DNA of 64,000 nt from Microbulbifer sp. THAF38 (lineage in GTDB: Bacteria; Pseudomonadota; Gammaproteobacteria; Pseudomonadales; Cellvibrionaceae), in assembly GCF_009363535.1 (NCBI RefSeq), contig NZ_CP045369.1, positions 3,421,001 through 3,485,000 on the forward strand, in the 5' to 3' direction. Under the pieces are notes generated by a model, which saw only the letters and a program-made list of their open reading frames with translations, did no database searches and was not told where the DNA came from. This document shows, one piece after another, positions 54,941 to 63,141 of the stretch; position 1 is the first letter of the stretch; the number at the start of each line of letters is the position of its first letter. The position numbers and the translations under genes are program-made.

Positions 54941-56848
54941 ATGAACTTCTTCGAGTACCAGGATAAGGCCAGGCGCAACAGCGGCTTGTTGGTCGGACTC
55001 TTTGCTTTGGCGCTAATTCTGCTGGTTGGATTGACCACCTTGGTGGCTGCCGCAGCGGTTTCGTATTCCCGCGGCCAGGCTTTTTCCCCATTGGCGATCG
55101 AGCAGCTGCTCGGCTGGCAGACGGTGGGCTACATAGCCCTCACCATTGTGGCTATCGTGGCCCTGGGCAGCCTGTACAAACTGCACCAGCTGGCAGCCGG
55201 CGGCAAAGCGGTAGCGGAGTCGCTGGGCGGGCGCAAACTCAATATCGCCCCTCAGGGCCCTGCCGAACAGCGCGCCCTGAATGTAGTGGAAGAGATGGCC
55301 ATCGCCTCCGGTACCCCAGTGCCGGATGTTTACCTGATTGAAGATCCAGCCATCAACGCCTTCGCCGCCGGCTACAAGCCCAGCGATGCGGTGATCGGTC
55401 TCACCCGTGGCTGCATTGAACAGCTCAACCGAGACGAGCTGCAGGGCGTGGTGGCCCATGAATTCAGCCATATTCTCAATGGCGACACCCGCCTGAACAT
55501 CAGCATCGTCGGCCTGTTAAATGGCATCCTAATTATTGGCCTATTGGGGCACTGGCTGGTGCGCGGTGTCTACCCCAACAGTAGTAATAACCGCGGCCGT
55601 ATACCCCTGTTTGCTTTGGGCCTAGCTCTGATGGCAGTGGGCTACGCGGGCACATTACTCGGTAACCTGATCAAATCCGCTGTGAGCCGCCAACGGGAAT
55701 ATCTTGCAGATGCCTCTGCGGTCCAGTTCACCCGCAACAACGCAGGCATTGCCAATGCCCTCATGAAAATTGGCGGCTACAGCGCCGGCTCAAACCTCAG
55801 TAGTGGCAGAGCGGCGGAATTCAGCCATATGTTTTTTGCCAGCGGCCTAAAGCGCTCATTTTTCAACTTGTTTGCCAGCCACCCTCCCCTGGCCAAACGT
55901 ATAGCGCGGCTAGAGCCCAGTTGGAATGGCCACTACCCCAGCGACAGCAGTTCCACTGCGCAATCTCAATTGAGAAAAGCGAACCCTGCACCGGTGGCAG
56001 TGGCAGGTGTCGTAGAACCCACACCCTTTCAAATGGCCCTGGAAGCAGTGGACAACAGTCTTGCCTGCCCCAGTGAGCAACAAGTGCAATACGGCCGTCA
56101 GCTACTGGAATCCATCCCCCCCGCTATCCAGCAAGCCGCTCACGATCCCTTTGTCGCGCGCGCTTTGGTTTACCACCTACTGTTGCACAAGGATGAGAAC
56201 GAGCGGCAAGCCCAAGAGGTGCTGCTGAAGAAAATCGCCCACCCCGCGGTAGTGAGAGAACTACAGAAGCTGGCGCCGCAATTAAAAGCCCTGCCCGACA
56301 ATGCGCGCCTGCCACTATTAGATCTCTGCGTGCCAGCACTCAAAGCACTGGTCCCACAGCAGTATCAGATATTTAAGCGAAACCTGATTAAGTTGCTGCG
56401 CAGTGATGGAAAGATTGAAATTTGGGAGTGGGCCCTCTACCGGGTATTGATGCATGCTTTGGAAGAGACACCCGATCGGCAGCGTCTTTCCAACAAGAAA
56501 GGGGCTAGTAAAGATGCCGCTCGCTTCCTAATTGCGGCCATTGCCCATGCGGGTAATAGCGAATACCTACCGGCAAAGCGCGCCTACGAGCAGGGGCTTA
56601 AGTTTTTACAGCTAGAAGTGACTCCACTGCCGGGCCGCAAAGATATCGGTCTGCAGCACCTGGATAAAGCCATCGCGATAGCCAGTCAAATGAAGCCTTT
56701 GCAGAAGCCCACCTTGCTAAAAGCTATGGTACACACCCTGAACCATAATGGCGTTATCATGGCGGAAGAGATCGAATTGCTGCGAGCGGTAGCAGACAGT
56801 TTGGACTGCCCCATGCCGCCTATAGTACCTCAGGTGACTAGCCAGTAA
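54941..56848 (+). CDS. M48-family membrane metalloprotease (HtpX-like) with a C-terminal helical domain
   Basis: The 635-residue protein has two N-terminal membrane helices, the zinc motif H173-E-F-S-H177 (VVAHEFSHILNGD), a second helix pair and the downstream EYLADASAV with the third ligand. Residues about 350-635 are a helical extension of unknown role, with repeated short acidic helices. HtpX-type proteases degrade misfolded membrane proteins; LemA next door may be a partner. The extension makes it about twice the length of HtpX. Confidence 0.88.
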   Translation: MNFFEYQDKARRNSGLLVGLFALALILLVGLTTLVAAAAVSYSRGQAFSPLAIEQLLGWQTVGYIALTIVAIVALGSLYKLHQLAAGGKAVAESLGGRKLNIAPQGPAEQRALNVVEEMAIASGTPVPDVYLIEDPAINAFAAGYKPSDAVIGLTRGCIEQLNRDELQGVVAHEFSHILNGDTRLNISIVGLLNGILIIGLLGHWLVRGVYPNSSNNRGRIPLFALGLALMAVGYAGTLLGNLIKSAVSRQREYLADASAVQFTRNNAGIANALMKIGGYSAGSNLSSGRAAEFSHMFFASGLKRSFFNLFASHPPLAKRIARLEPSWNGHYPSDSSSTAQSQLRKANPAPVAVAGVVEPTPFQMALEAVDNSLACPSEQQVQYGRQLLESIPPAIQQAAHDPFVARALVYHLLLHKDENERQAQEVLLKKIAHPAVVRELQKLAPQLKALPDNARLPLLDLCVPALKALVPQQYQIFKRNLIKLLRSDGKIEIWEWALYRVLMHALEETPDRQRLSNKKGASKDAARFLIAAIAHAGNSEYLPAKRAYEQGLKFLQLEVTPLPGRKDIGLQHLDKAIAIASQMKPLQKPTLLKAMVHTLNHNGVIMAEEIELLRAVADSLDCPMPPIVPQVTSQ

Positions 56849-56867
56849 ATCTCTATAATTACCCGCT

Positions 56868-57491
56868 TCAATGAATATGGTGCTGATAAATTGGGCCAAT
56901 GCCCACACTCCACAAAATAACGGAGGCAATCAGCACCGTGACCATCATTACCAGAGCCACGGTCAAAACCGCACAAGCATAGAGAAAGGCCCGCTCTTTA
57001 TTCATATTCATCAATATCGGAATGCCAGCAAACACCAGGTAGATAGAGTACATACCCGCGATGCCCACCGCAGCCATGGTCAACCATGGGTGTGGGAAAA
57101 GCACGACAATGCTGGCGAGAAATATCGGCGTAGTAATAAAGACTGCGAGCGCAGTACCTTCGTAGTGTCTCGTGGGTTCATCCCCTTCGACCCCATAAGA
57201 CTTGGCCATCCAATTAATAAATTCCCCAAGACAATAAACACCGACCAGAAGAGCAAAATAGGTAACGATTGATAAAACCGCCGCGCTCTCTGGAGTCAAT
57301 TTTGCCATGTGCCCGCCGATCTCAAACCCCACTCGAGTCACACCGAAATAACCGGCGACCGTGGGTATCAGCGCTAAAAATGGCACATGGGTCATAAAAA
57401 CTTGAAAAAAGGAATGGCGGTCCGCCCGTATGGCTTTCCACTCTTTCTCTGGATTGGTCAGAATACCAATAGTGTGACTGAGTAACCGCAC
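56868..57491 (-). CDS. Yip1-domain inner membrane protein
   Basis: From GTG 57491 (GGAGAATAAGC upstream) the 207-residue protein has five to six membrane helices, preceded by the Yip1 start LLSHTIGILTNPEKEWKAIRA. Family members in bacteria have no clear function. The frame can be extended to 57575, but the added 28 residues have no ribosome site. It converges with the M48 gene, 19 bp between stops. Confidence 0.82.
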   Translation of the reverse strand: MRLLSHTIGILTNPEKEWKAIRADRHSFFQVFMTHVPFLALIPTVAGYFGVTRVGFEIGGHMAKLTPESAAVLSIVTYFALLVGVYCLGEFINWMAKSYGVEGDEPTRHYEGTALAVFITTPIFLASIVVLFPHPWLTMAAVGIAGMYSIYLVFAGIPILMNMNKERAFLYACAVLTVALVMMVTVLIASVILWSVGIGPIYQHHIH

Positions 57492-58082
57492 GCTTATTCT
57501 CCGTTCAATACCCTGCTTTGCAGTATCGGGGGCTGGCGCGGAATTAACCAATGCAAAAAAGAAATTAAGTGCCACTATTACATTAGGTTGACTTATATCA
57601 AGTTTCGGCAGGGCCTGGCTTTCTACTTATCGATTTGACTTAGAGGTGTAATGGGAAGGGCTGACTGTGAGTATTTTTCCAATACTCCGATGGATGATAA
57701 AGAAGTAGCTCAATCGCCCACCACCTCAGAAATATTTAACGACCTTTCCAGGTCAAATTACACTCACTAATCATGTAACCAACATGCAACCAATCAGATA
57801 GGCACACTTATCCAGACAGAAGTGTTCAACAGTCTTCATAACGCATCGTTGAGAAAATATTCCCTAAAACAAGCACCATTACAGAATTTATTTCGATAAA
57901 TGGCTGAAAGTTCACTTAATAATTTCTGCAATTACCTTTGAGTCAGATACGAAGTAAGTCAGATGCGAAGAGTAGCCCACCGCTAAAGATCGGGCTGAAA
58001 ATGTATATTCATACATTTTCGAGGGCTGGGTGCCCTTTCCCCTAACTTCCTGGTGGGTCAACTGCCGTTGATACGAGCAAAA
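57492..58082. other. Gene-less region between the Yip1 and PLDc_N genes
   Basis: I see no credible coding frame; a 60-codon frame on the minus strand (57912-58094) overlaps a terminator and lacks any family features. The Yip1 promoter should be in its left part. Confidence 0.5.
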
Positions 58083-58119
58083 ATCAGTCGGCACAGCGAT
58101 AAGCGTGTGCCAGACTGAT
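58083..58119 (-). terminator. Intrinsic terminator of the DUF1328-PLDc_N operon
   Basis: On the minus strand ATCAGTC and GACTGAT, then GGCACA and TGTGCC, form a 13-bp stem with one bulged base, followed by five T. It lies 15 bp after the PLDc_N stop codon. Confidence 0.88.
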
Positions 58120-58134
58120 CATATAGTATCTCTA

Positions 58135-58323
58135 CTAAGCGGTAGCGCTTTTAGGGCCGAGGAAAAACCACAGTATCAAACCTATTACAGGCAAGAACAG
58201 GACAAGCAATATCCAGATCAACTTTGTCCCCGTACCACTTCCAGACTGTACGATATTTAAAATTGCCCAAATATCGGCAACCAGTATCAAAAAACCTAAT
58301 ATGCCACCTACTTGAATATCCAT
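58135..58323 (-). CDS. PLDc_N-domain small membrane protein
   Basis: The 62-residue protein has two membrane helices (GGILGFLILVADIWAILNIV and LIWILLVLFLPVIGLILWFF) ending in the family GPK tail. The same module is the N-terminal membrane part of cardiolipin synthases; alone it is found in stress-related small proteins. It follows the DUF1328 gene after 36 bp and shares its promoter. Confidence 0.85.
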   Translation of the reverse strand: MDIQVGGILGFLILVADIWAILNIVQSGSGTGTKLIWILLVLFLPVIGLILWFFLGPKSATA

Positions 58324-58359
58324 ACTTGCTTCCTTCTTTGAAAATCTCTCATTAACTGA

Positions 58360-58539
58360 TTATTGAGTGGGAGGCTCTCGCTTCGTTATAAGGTGTGCAA
58401 CTAACGAAACCATAAATAGCAACGCAAATACCACAAACAGCACCTTAGCTAGATCAAGAGCGCTACCGGTGGGGCCAGAAAGGCCGAAAAGCCCAGCGAC
58501 AACTGACAACGCTAAAAAGATGTTTGCCCAAACGAGCAT
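58360..58539 (-). CDS. DUF1328 small membrane protein (YtjA-like)
   Basis: The 59-residue protein starts MLVWANIFLALSVVAGLFG and contains two membrane helices (residues about 3-22 and 30-50), the YtjA pattern. It is the first gene of a two-gene operon with PLDc_N, behind a consensus sigma-54 promoter at 58674-58691. Homologues are usually stress-induced; function unknown. Confidence 0.85.
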   Translation of the reverse strand: MLVWANIFLALSVVAGLFGLSGPTGSALDLAKVLFVVFALLFMVSLVAHLITKREPPTQ

Positions 58540-58673
58540 TGGTGACCTCTATCCTCTTCAAAATCAAACCATGAACTTGTGTGAATAACGCCTTACTCAA
58601 AACCCGAGAGAACCGAGCCTTCTTGAGTTTCAGCGAGAAGAACCAATCGGTCCCTCCTAACACACTTGATACG

Positions 58674-58691
58674 TTGCAACCTCCGTGCCAG
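58674..58691 (-). promoter_or_regulatory. Sigma-54 promoter of the DUF1328-PLDc_N operon
   Basis: The minus strand reads CTGGCACGGAGGTTGCAA, a full match to the RpoN consensus TGGCAC-N5-TTGCA with correct GG and GC positions. It points at the DUF1328 gene, whose ATG is about 120 bp downstream of the expected start point. Confidence 0.85.
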
Positions 58692-58848
58692 CAAATTCCT
58701 TTAAGTTATCGTTAAATTTCCCAATAATTTTGTAGCAATTACACATCTTTCCCTGCCTATTAGATAATTTTTACAGAAACTCTCCCATAAAACTGACTAA
58801 CAGCAATTCTCTAAGCCCAACCCCGCGGCATTGCTTCATTTTTTCAAG

Positions 58849-58865
58849 TTGGCACGCTCCTTGAA
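58849..58865 (+). promoter_or_regulatory. Sigma-54 promoter of the small lipoprotein gene
   Basis: TTGGCACGCTCCTTGAA has the -24 GGCAC block and the -12 TTG at correct spacing, with GA in place of GC at -12. It points at the lipoprotein ATG 95 bp downstream. Bases 58692-58848, between this and the opposite sigma-54 promoter, are AT-rich and should hold the activator sites; TGTAGCAATTACA there (about 58731-58743) is a small inverted repeat. Confidence 0.75.
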
Positions 58866-58959
58866 TGACTCTTATTGCAAACTTAGAAAATCAATACTTC
58901 ACAGAACAATTTTCTACGTACTAATCGCAATACATCTATTGAGAAAGAGGACTTACAAG

Positions 58960-59151
58960 ATGAACAAGCTGATTTTAATTTTTTCGATCATGTTCACCGC
59001 TTTTACCCTGACTGCATGTGATATTGATGAAGGTGGCGCTGAGGAATTTGGCGAGTCTGTTGACCAAACCGCAGAGGACATCGGCAACGGTATCGAGGAT
59101 GCCTGTGAAGATGTTAAAGAAGGCGTAAACAGCAAAGATACTGATTGCTAA
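58960..59151 (+). CDS. Small entericidin-like lipoprotein
   Basis: The 63-residue protein from ATG 58960 (AGAGG upstream) has the lipoprotein signal LIFSIMFTAFTLTAC followed by Asp, so the mature form is a lipidated acidic peptide of 44 residues. The text EEFGESVDQTAEDIGNGIEDACEDVKEGVN resembles entericidins, small lipoproteins of stress and programmed-death responses. Asp after the Cys suggests retention in the inner membrane. It has its own sigma-54 promoter and terminator. Confidence 0.75.
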   Translation: MNKLILIFSIMFTAFTLTACDIDEGGAEEFGESVDQTAEDIGNGIEDACEDVKEGVNSKDTDC

Positions 59152-59174
59152 TCCAATGAACCAGAGTGGCGCTC

Positions 59175-59216
59175 GCCGGCTGACTACCACTGCCGGCGCC
59201 CCCTCAAACTTTTTTG
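59175..59216 (+). terminator. Probable terminator of the small lipoprotein gene
   Basis: GCCGGC at 59175-59180 and GCCGGC at 59192-59197 pair around an 11-base loop, with a T6 run at 59210-59215 some 12 bases later. The remaining bases to 59504 show no gene; the ribosome site GAGGAG of the next gene is at their end. Confidence 0.5.
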
Positions 59217-59504
59217 GACAAGTGACTCTTTAGTCTGAAACACTCCTCTTCATTAACCGCTGTAAAAATCAATCTTGTGCAAACGCTTTAAAACAATCCT
59301 TGAGCATAACTTCACATATTGGAGTTCCCTCCACATTCAAGCCTTTACAAAGTTTTGAGTGCCATGGTTGATTTTTGCAAATTCGTCCCAAATTAGAGAT
59401 ACCCTTTGAGATAACGATTTTTTGTGAAAACTGGTTGCTTCAAGTTCCGCAATCACCGCAAACTGGGTTGTCTATTTAATCCCTACTAGAGAGGAGCTGG
59501 GATC

Positions 59505-60857
59505 TTGCAACGGGTATTATTGGTAGATGACGACGAAAACTTTACGAGCGCAGTCTCCCCGCTAATTGAAAATATGGGGTTTACAGTAGATGTAGCCGAC
59601 AGCGTAAGTGAAGCCCGCAGCCACCTCGCCCGAAATCGCTATCACACTTTGCTACTTGACCTGATGCTGCCCGAAGGCAGCGGATTTGATGTACTGGACT
59701 CTCTCGCCCTGGACCGAACCCCCGACCAAATTGCTTTTGTTACAGGTCACAGTGCTATCAGGTCCATGGTTGATCACCTCGCCGGCCCCAATATGACCTA
59801 CCTGGTCAAGCCGATTGAGATCAAGCAGTTACAAGAGTTACTACTCCGTAAAAAGCCTACGGCACCCAGCACCTACAAACGGCATTTCGGGGTCTTGGTT
59901 GGAGAATCCCCAGCCATGCGATCACTGTACGACATGATCGAAAAAGTTGCGCAAACACAAGCCAACGTGTTGATCCAGGGTGAGAGCGGCACCGGTAAGG
60001 AACTCGTTGCTCAAGCTATTCACAACGCCTCCGCCGCTCAAGGTCCACTCGTAGCCGCCAACTGTGGCGCTATTTCCGCAGAATTGATCGGTAGCGAACT
60101 ATTTGGTCACGAAAAAGGCGCCTTTACTGGCGCAGTAGCGCGAAAACCCGGGCTATTCGAACGCGCCAATGACGGCACCCTCTTTCTGGATGAAGTGACT
60201 GAGATGCCGATCGATCAGCAGCCGAACCTTTTGAGGGTACTGGAAACCGGTAAGGTAACCCGGCTTGGGGGCACCACAGAGCTGGAAGTCTCCTGCCGAG
60301 TGGTCTCCGCCACCAACCGCAGCAATGAAAACATTGCCGATGGCGGCCATCTGCGTGAGGACATCTACTTCCGCCTGGCAGTATTTCCTCTGCAACTCCC
60401 TCCGTTGCGTGATAGAAAAGAAGATATCCCATTGCTGGCACAGTCATTTATCGACCAGATGAATGAAGAATATGGGACCAGCTACACCCTCGATAACCAC
60501 GTTTTAGATGCGCTGCTCAGTTACGACTGGCCGGGAAATGTGCGCGAGTTGCGCCACGCACTGCACCGCGCATTTATTTTGTCTGATCGCAACCAAAATA
60601 CGCTCACGCTACCACCGCAACTCGGATCACCTTTTGGCCGCTCAAGCACAACGACAACAAATTCTGAAGAAAACCAGGCTTCTGACTCTCCCGCCCAGCT
60701 AGAGGCGGGAAACACTATTGAAGCCATGGAAAAGCAATTAATTGCCAATACTTTGGAAGCCGTTGATGGCAATAAAAAGCAGGCTGCAGAATTGCTCGGT
60801 ATTAGCTTGAAAACCCTGTACAACCGCCTTAATCAGTACAAGCAGGATGGACAATGA
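59505..60857 (+). CDS. NtrC-class sigma-54 activator response regulator
   Basis: The 450-residue protein has a receiver domain with D52 (LLLDLMLPEGS) and K102, an AAA+ domain with Walker A GESGTGKE (159-166) and the sigma-54 contact loop GAFTGA (205-210), and a C-terminal Fis-type helix-turn-helix (NKKQAAELLGISLKTLYNRL). It activates RpoN promoters when phosphorylated. Start is TTG 59505 behind GAGGAG. The two sigma-54 promoters 650-830 bp upstream are its likely targets. The next gene overlaps its stop by 4 bp. Confidence 0.93.
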   Translation: MQRVLLVDDDENFTSAVSPLIENMGFTVDVADSVSEARSHLARNRYHTLLLDLMLPEGSGFDVLDSLALDRTPDQIAFVTGHSAIRSMVDHLAGPNMTYLVKPIEIKQLQELLLRKKPTAPSTYKRHFGVLVGESPAMRSLYDMIEKVAQTQANVLIQGESGTGKELVAQAIHNASAAQGPLVAANCGAISAELIGSELFGHEKGAFTGAVARKPGLFERANDGTLFLDEVTEMPIDQQPNLLRVLETGKVTRLGGTTELEVSCRVVSATNRSNENIADGGHLREDIYFRLAVFPLQLPPLRDRKEDIPLLAQSFIDQMNEEYGTSYTLDNHVLDALLSYDWPGNVRELRHALHRAFILSDRNQNTLTLPPQLGSPFGRSSTTTTNSEENQASDSPAQLEAGNTIEAMEKQLIANTLEAVDGNKKQAAELLGISLKTLYNRLNQYKQDGQ

Positions 60858-61045
60858 GCGAAAATAATATTCATCACAAGCTTCGCAATTTGATGAACAA
60901 TATTGCTATGAATGCAGAGCTGGCAAAATTGCAGTTAAGCCAGCAAGCCCCTCCCGAAAAAATTCTGGCAAGTCTCGAAAAGGTTACTGAAGGCTGTAAA
61001 GGCTGCGCCGAAGTACTGGAAAGTGAGCCTCACAACAATGGATAA
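60854..61045 (+). CDS. 63-residue protein resembling an isolated histidine-kinase DHp segment
   Basis: The small protein contains HHKLRNLMNNIAMNAELAKL near its start and ends in a second helix (PPEKILASLEKVTEGCKGCAEVLES). The first part resembles the H-box of histidine kinases (H-x-L-R-N), with H8 in the place of the phospho-accepting histidine, and the helix-turn-helix layout is that of a dimerisation hairpin. No ATPase domain follows. It overlaps the activator by ATGA and the kinase gene by about 8 bp, so it is translated with both. A role as phosphotransfer or kinase-inhibiting peptide is inference. Confidence 0.65.
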   Translation: MSENNIHHKLRNLMNNIAMNAELAKLQLSQQAPPEKILASLEKVTEGCKGCAEVLESEPHNNG

Positions 61046-62609
61046 GAAACCTTCCAAATTACGCTACTTCTGGACAGCCCTTATCTTGGGGCTCTGCTTC
61101 TTATTTGTTGCTAATAGCTACCATACTTACCTCAACCTCAATGAACTTGGGGAAAATGCAGCTCGCTCGGGGAAAACCAAAAGCATCTTACAGCTGGCGA
61201 GTGATACTTACTTTGCTGTGCATACCGCCGAGCTGCGGTTAAGAGAGTTCAAGCAAAATGAGAGTTCCTCAAGCCTTGAACAGTATGAGAACGCGGTTGC
61301 GCGCGCCTCTGAGCTTGTCACCAAGTTACGCAACGAGGAAACTGAAATTCCAGAGCAGGCCATTCGTTTTGAAGAGCTCGAGCGGCTGCTTAACCGCCAC
61401 TATAGTGCGATTGGTGCTGCAGTAACTGATCATACCCCTGGCACAAGCTCCAACGCTCAAGACAACCAGGAAACGATAGAGCTAAACGCCGCCCAGGACA
61501 CACGTGAAGCCAGAAACTTGGCCCAGACAATGGAAGCCAGCCACGATAGCCTGGAGATGCTTTCTGAACTCATCGCCACTATCGAAGAGGAAGAATTTAA
61601 ACATATCCAATCGCTGATGGATGATTCCACACTGCGACGTCAGGAAGTTACCCGCGCGGTCCTGTTCGCCAATTGCCTGGGAATCGGCTTGATTCTGGTA
61701 ATCGCCATGCTTACCAGCCGCTCCATGCGACAACAAAGTGAATATGCCAAACAACTCGAGCAGCGTGTCGCCGAACGAACTCAGGAACTGGCTGAACGAA
61801 CCCAGGAACTGGAGTTGTATTCACAGGAGCTAACCCGCAGTAACCGTGAGTTGCAAAATTTTGCCTTTGTCGCCTCTCACGACCTTCAGGAACCCCTGCG
61901 CAAGATCCGAGCATTTGGCGACCGACTCACCGATCGTTACAGTGAAAAACTCGGTGATGGGAAGGACTATGTCATGCGTATGCAGAGTGCTGCGAAGCGT
62001 ATGTCTAAATTAATTGAGGACCTCCTCGCCTTTTCACGTACCTCCAGGAGGACAACCCCATTTGAAACGGTAGATCTCAATTTGGTCGTCGAAGAGGTTC
62101 TCGATGACCTGCAAATCAAGAGGGAAGAGACCAACGCAGAGATTGAAGTCCAGCCGCTGCCAGTGGTCCAAGCTGACCCGATGCAGATGTCTCAACTATT
62201 CCTCAATCTGATCGGTAACGCGCTCAAATTTATTAAACCGGATAACACCCCAATCATTCGGGTTGAATGCGAAAAGGCGGAAATCTCTCACGCAGATATC
62301 ACCCTGCCGGGATACCGTATTACCGTGAGCGACAATGGCATTGGCTTTGATGAACAATATGTTGAGAAAGTTTTTTCAGCGTTTCAACGGCTGCATGGGC
62401 GCAATGAATATGAAGGGACAGGCATAGGCCTCGCCATCTGCAGAAGAATCATGGAGCGTCATTGCGGAGAAATTGACGCTAGCAGTACACCGGGGGTGGG
62501 AACAACTTTCGAACTATTAATACCGGAAACGCCCCCTGTACAAGTAGAATACAATGATTCTGAACCGCGCTTACTCGATACCGGCTCCACAGTTGTAACA
62601 GAGCCTTAA
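61038..62609 (+). CDS. Membrane sensor histidine kinase
   Basis: From ATG 61038 the 523-residue kinase has a membrane helix (residues about 8-25), a periplasmic helical region of about 180 residues of CHASE3-like type, a second helix (about 210-226), a coiled coil (QLEQRVAERTQELAERTQELE) and the DHp domain with H281 (VASHDLQEPLRKIRAF). The ATPase domain shows NLIGNALKFIKPDN, DNGIGFDEQYVEKVF and GTGIGLAICRRI. A GTG at 61023 could add five residues. Likely partners are the activator upstream and the receivers downstream. Confidence 0.92.
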   Translation: MDKKPSKLRYFWTALILGLCFLFVANSYHTYLNLNELGENAARSGKTKSILQLASDTYFAVHTAELRLREFKQNESSSSLEQYENAVARASELVTKLRNEETEIPEQAIRFEELERLLNRHYSAIGAAVTDHTPGTSSNAQDNQETIELNAAQDTREARNLAQTMEASHDSLEMLSELIATIEEEEFKHIQSLMDDSTLRRQEVTRAVLFANCLGIGLILVIAMLTSRSMRQQSEYAKQLEQRVAERTQELAERTQELELYSQELTRSNRELQNFAFVASHDLQEPLRKIRAFGDRLTDRYSEKLGDGKDYVMRMQSAAKRMSKLIEDLLAFSRTSRRTTPFETVDLNLVVEEVLDDLQIKREETNAEIEVQPLPVVQADPMQMSQLFLNLIGNALKFIKPDNTPIIRVECEKAEISHADITLPGYRITVSDNGIGFDEQYVEKVFSAFQRLHGRNEYEGTGIGLAICRRIMERHCGEIDASSTPGVGTTFELLIPETPPVQVEYNDSEPRLLDTGSTVVTEP

Positions 62610-62627
62610 ACTTTAAGAGAATGATTT

Positions 62628-63089
62628 ATGCAGGCAGCCAAATCCATCAGCATTATCCTCGCGGATGATGACAAGGACGATCAGCTACTCACTCGCGAAG
62701 CACTCGAAGAAAGCCTCGTTAAAAGCGAACTCTCCATCGTAGATGATGGCGTTGAGTTATTATCATTTTTGAAACGGGAAGGCGAATACGAACATCTTTC
62801 CAACGAACCTCTACCCGACCTTATCCTGCTGGATCTAAATATGCCGCGCATGGATGGTCGCCAGGCGCTTGCGGCCATAAAAGCAGACCCGGATTTTCGG
62901 CGTATCCCGGTGGTAATCCTCACAACCTCCAAAGCCGAAGAAGACATGTTCAAATCTTATGATCTTGGTGCAGCTTCCTATTTATCAAAGCCGGTCACCT
63001 TCGAGGGGTTGGTCGACCTGATGCGCTCTTTGGGACGTTACTGGGTCGAATTCGTTGAGTTTCCCGGAAAGCAACGGAGTTATCAATAA
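62628..63089 (+). CDS. Single-domain response regulator (Rcp1-like)
   Basis: The 153-residue protein is a lone receiver with ILADDDKDDQLLTREAL at the acidic pocket, D69 (LILLDLNMPRMDG) as acceptor, ILTTSKAEED and the conserved Lys in LSKPVTFEGL. Such CheY- or Rcp1-type proteins shuttle phosphate among kinases. It lies 18 bp after the kinase gene. Confidence 0.9.
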   Translation: MQAAKSISIILADDDKDDQLLTREALEESLVKSELSIVDDGVELLSFLKREGEYEHLSNEPLPDLILLDLNMPRMDGRQALAAIKADPDFRRIPVVILTTSKAEEDMFKSYDLGAASYLSKPVTFEGLVDLMRSLGRYWVEFVEFPGKQRSYQ

Positions 63090-63141
63090 TATCCTTCTCC
63101 GCTGGGTATCAATAAATAAATAAGTCAGGCAGGTTGTTGAG

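Noticed and set aside
57912..58094. 60-codon frame upstream of the Yip1 gene
   Set aside because: It overlaps a clear terminator and has no ribosome site or homology I recognise.
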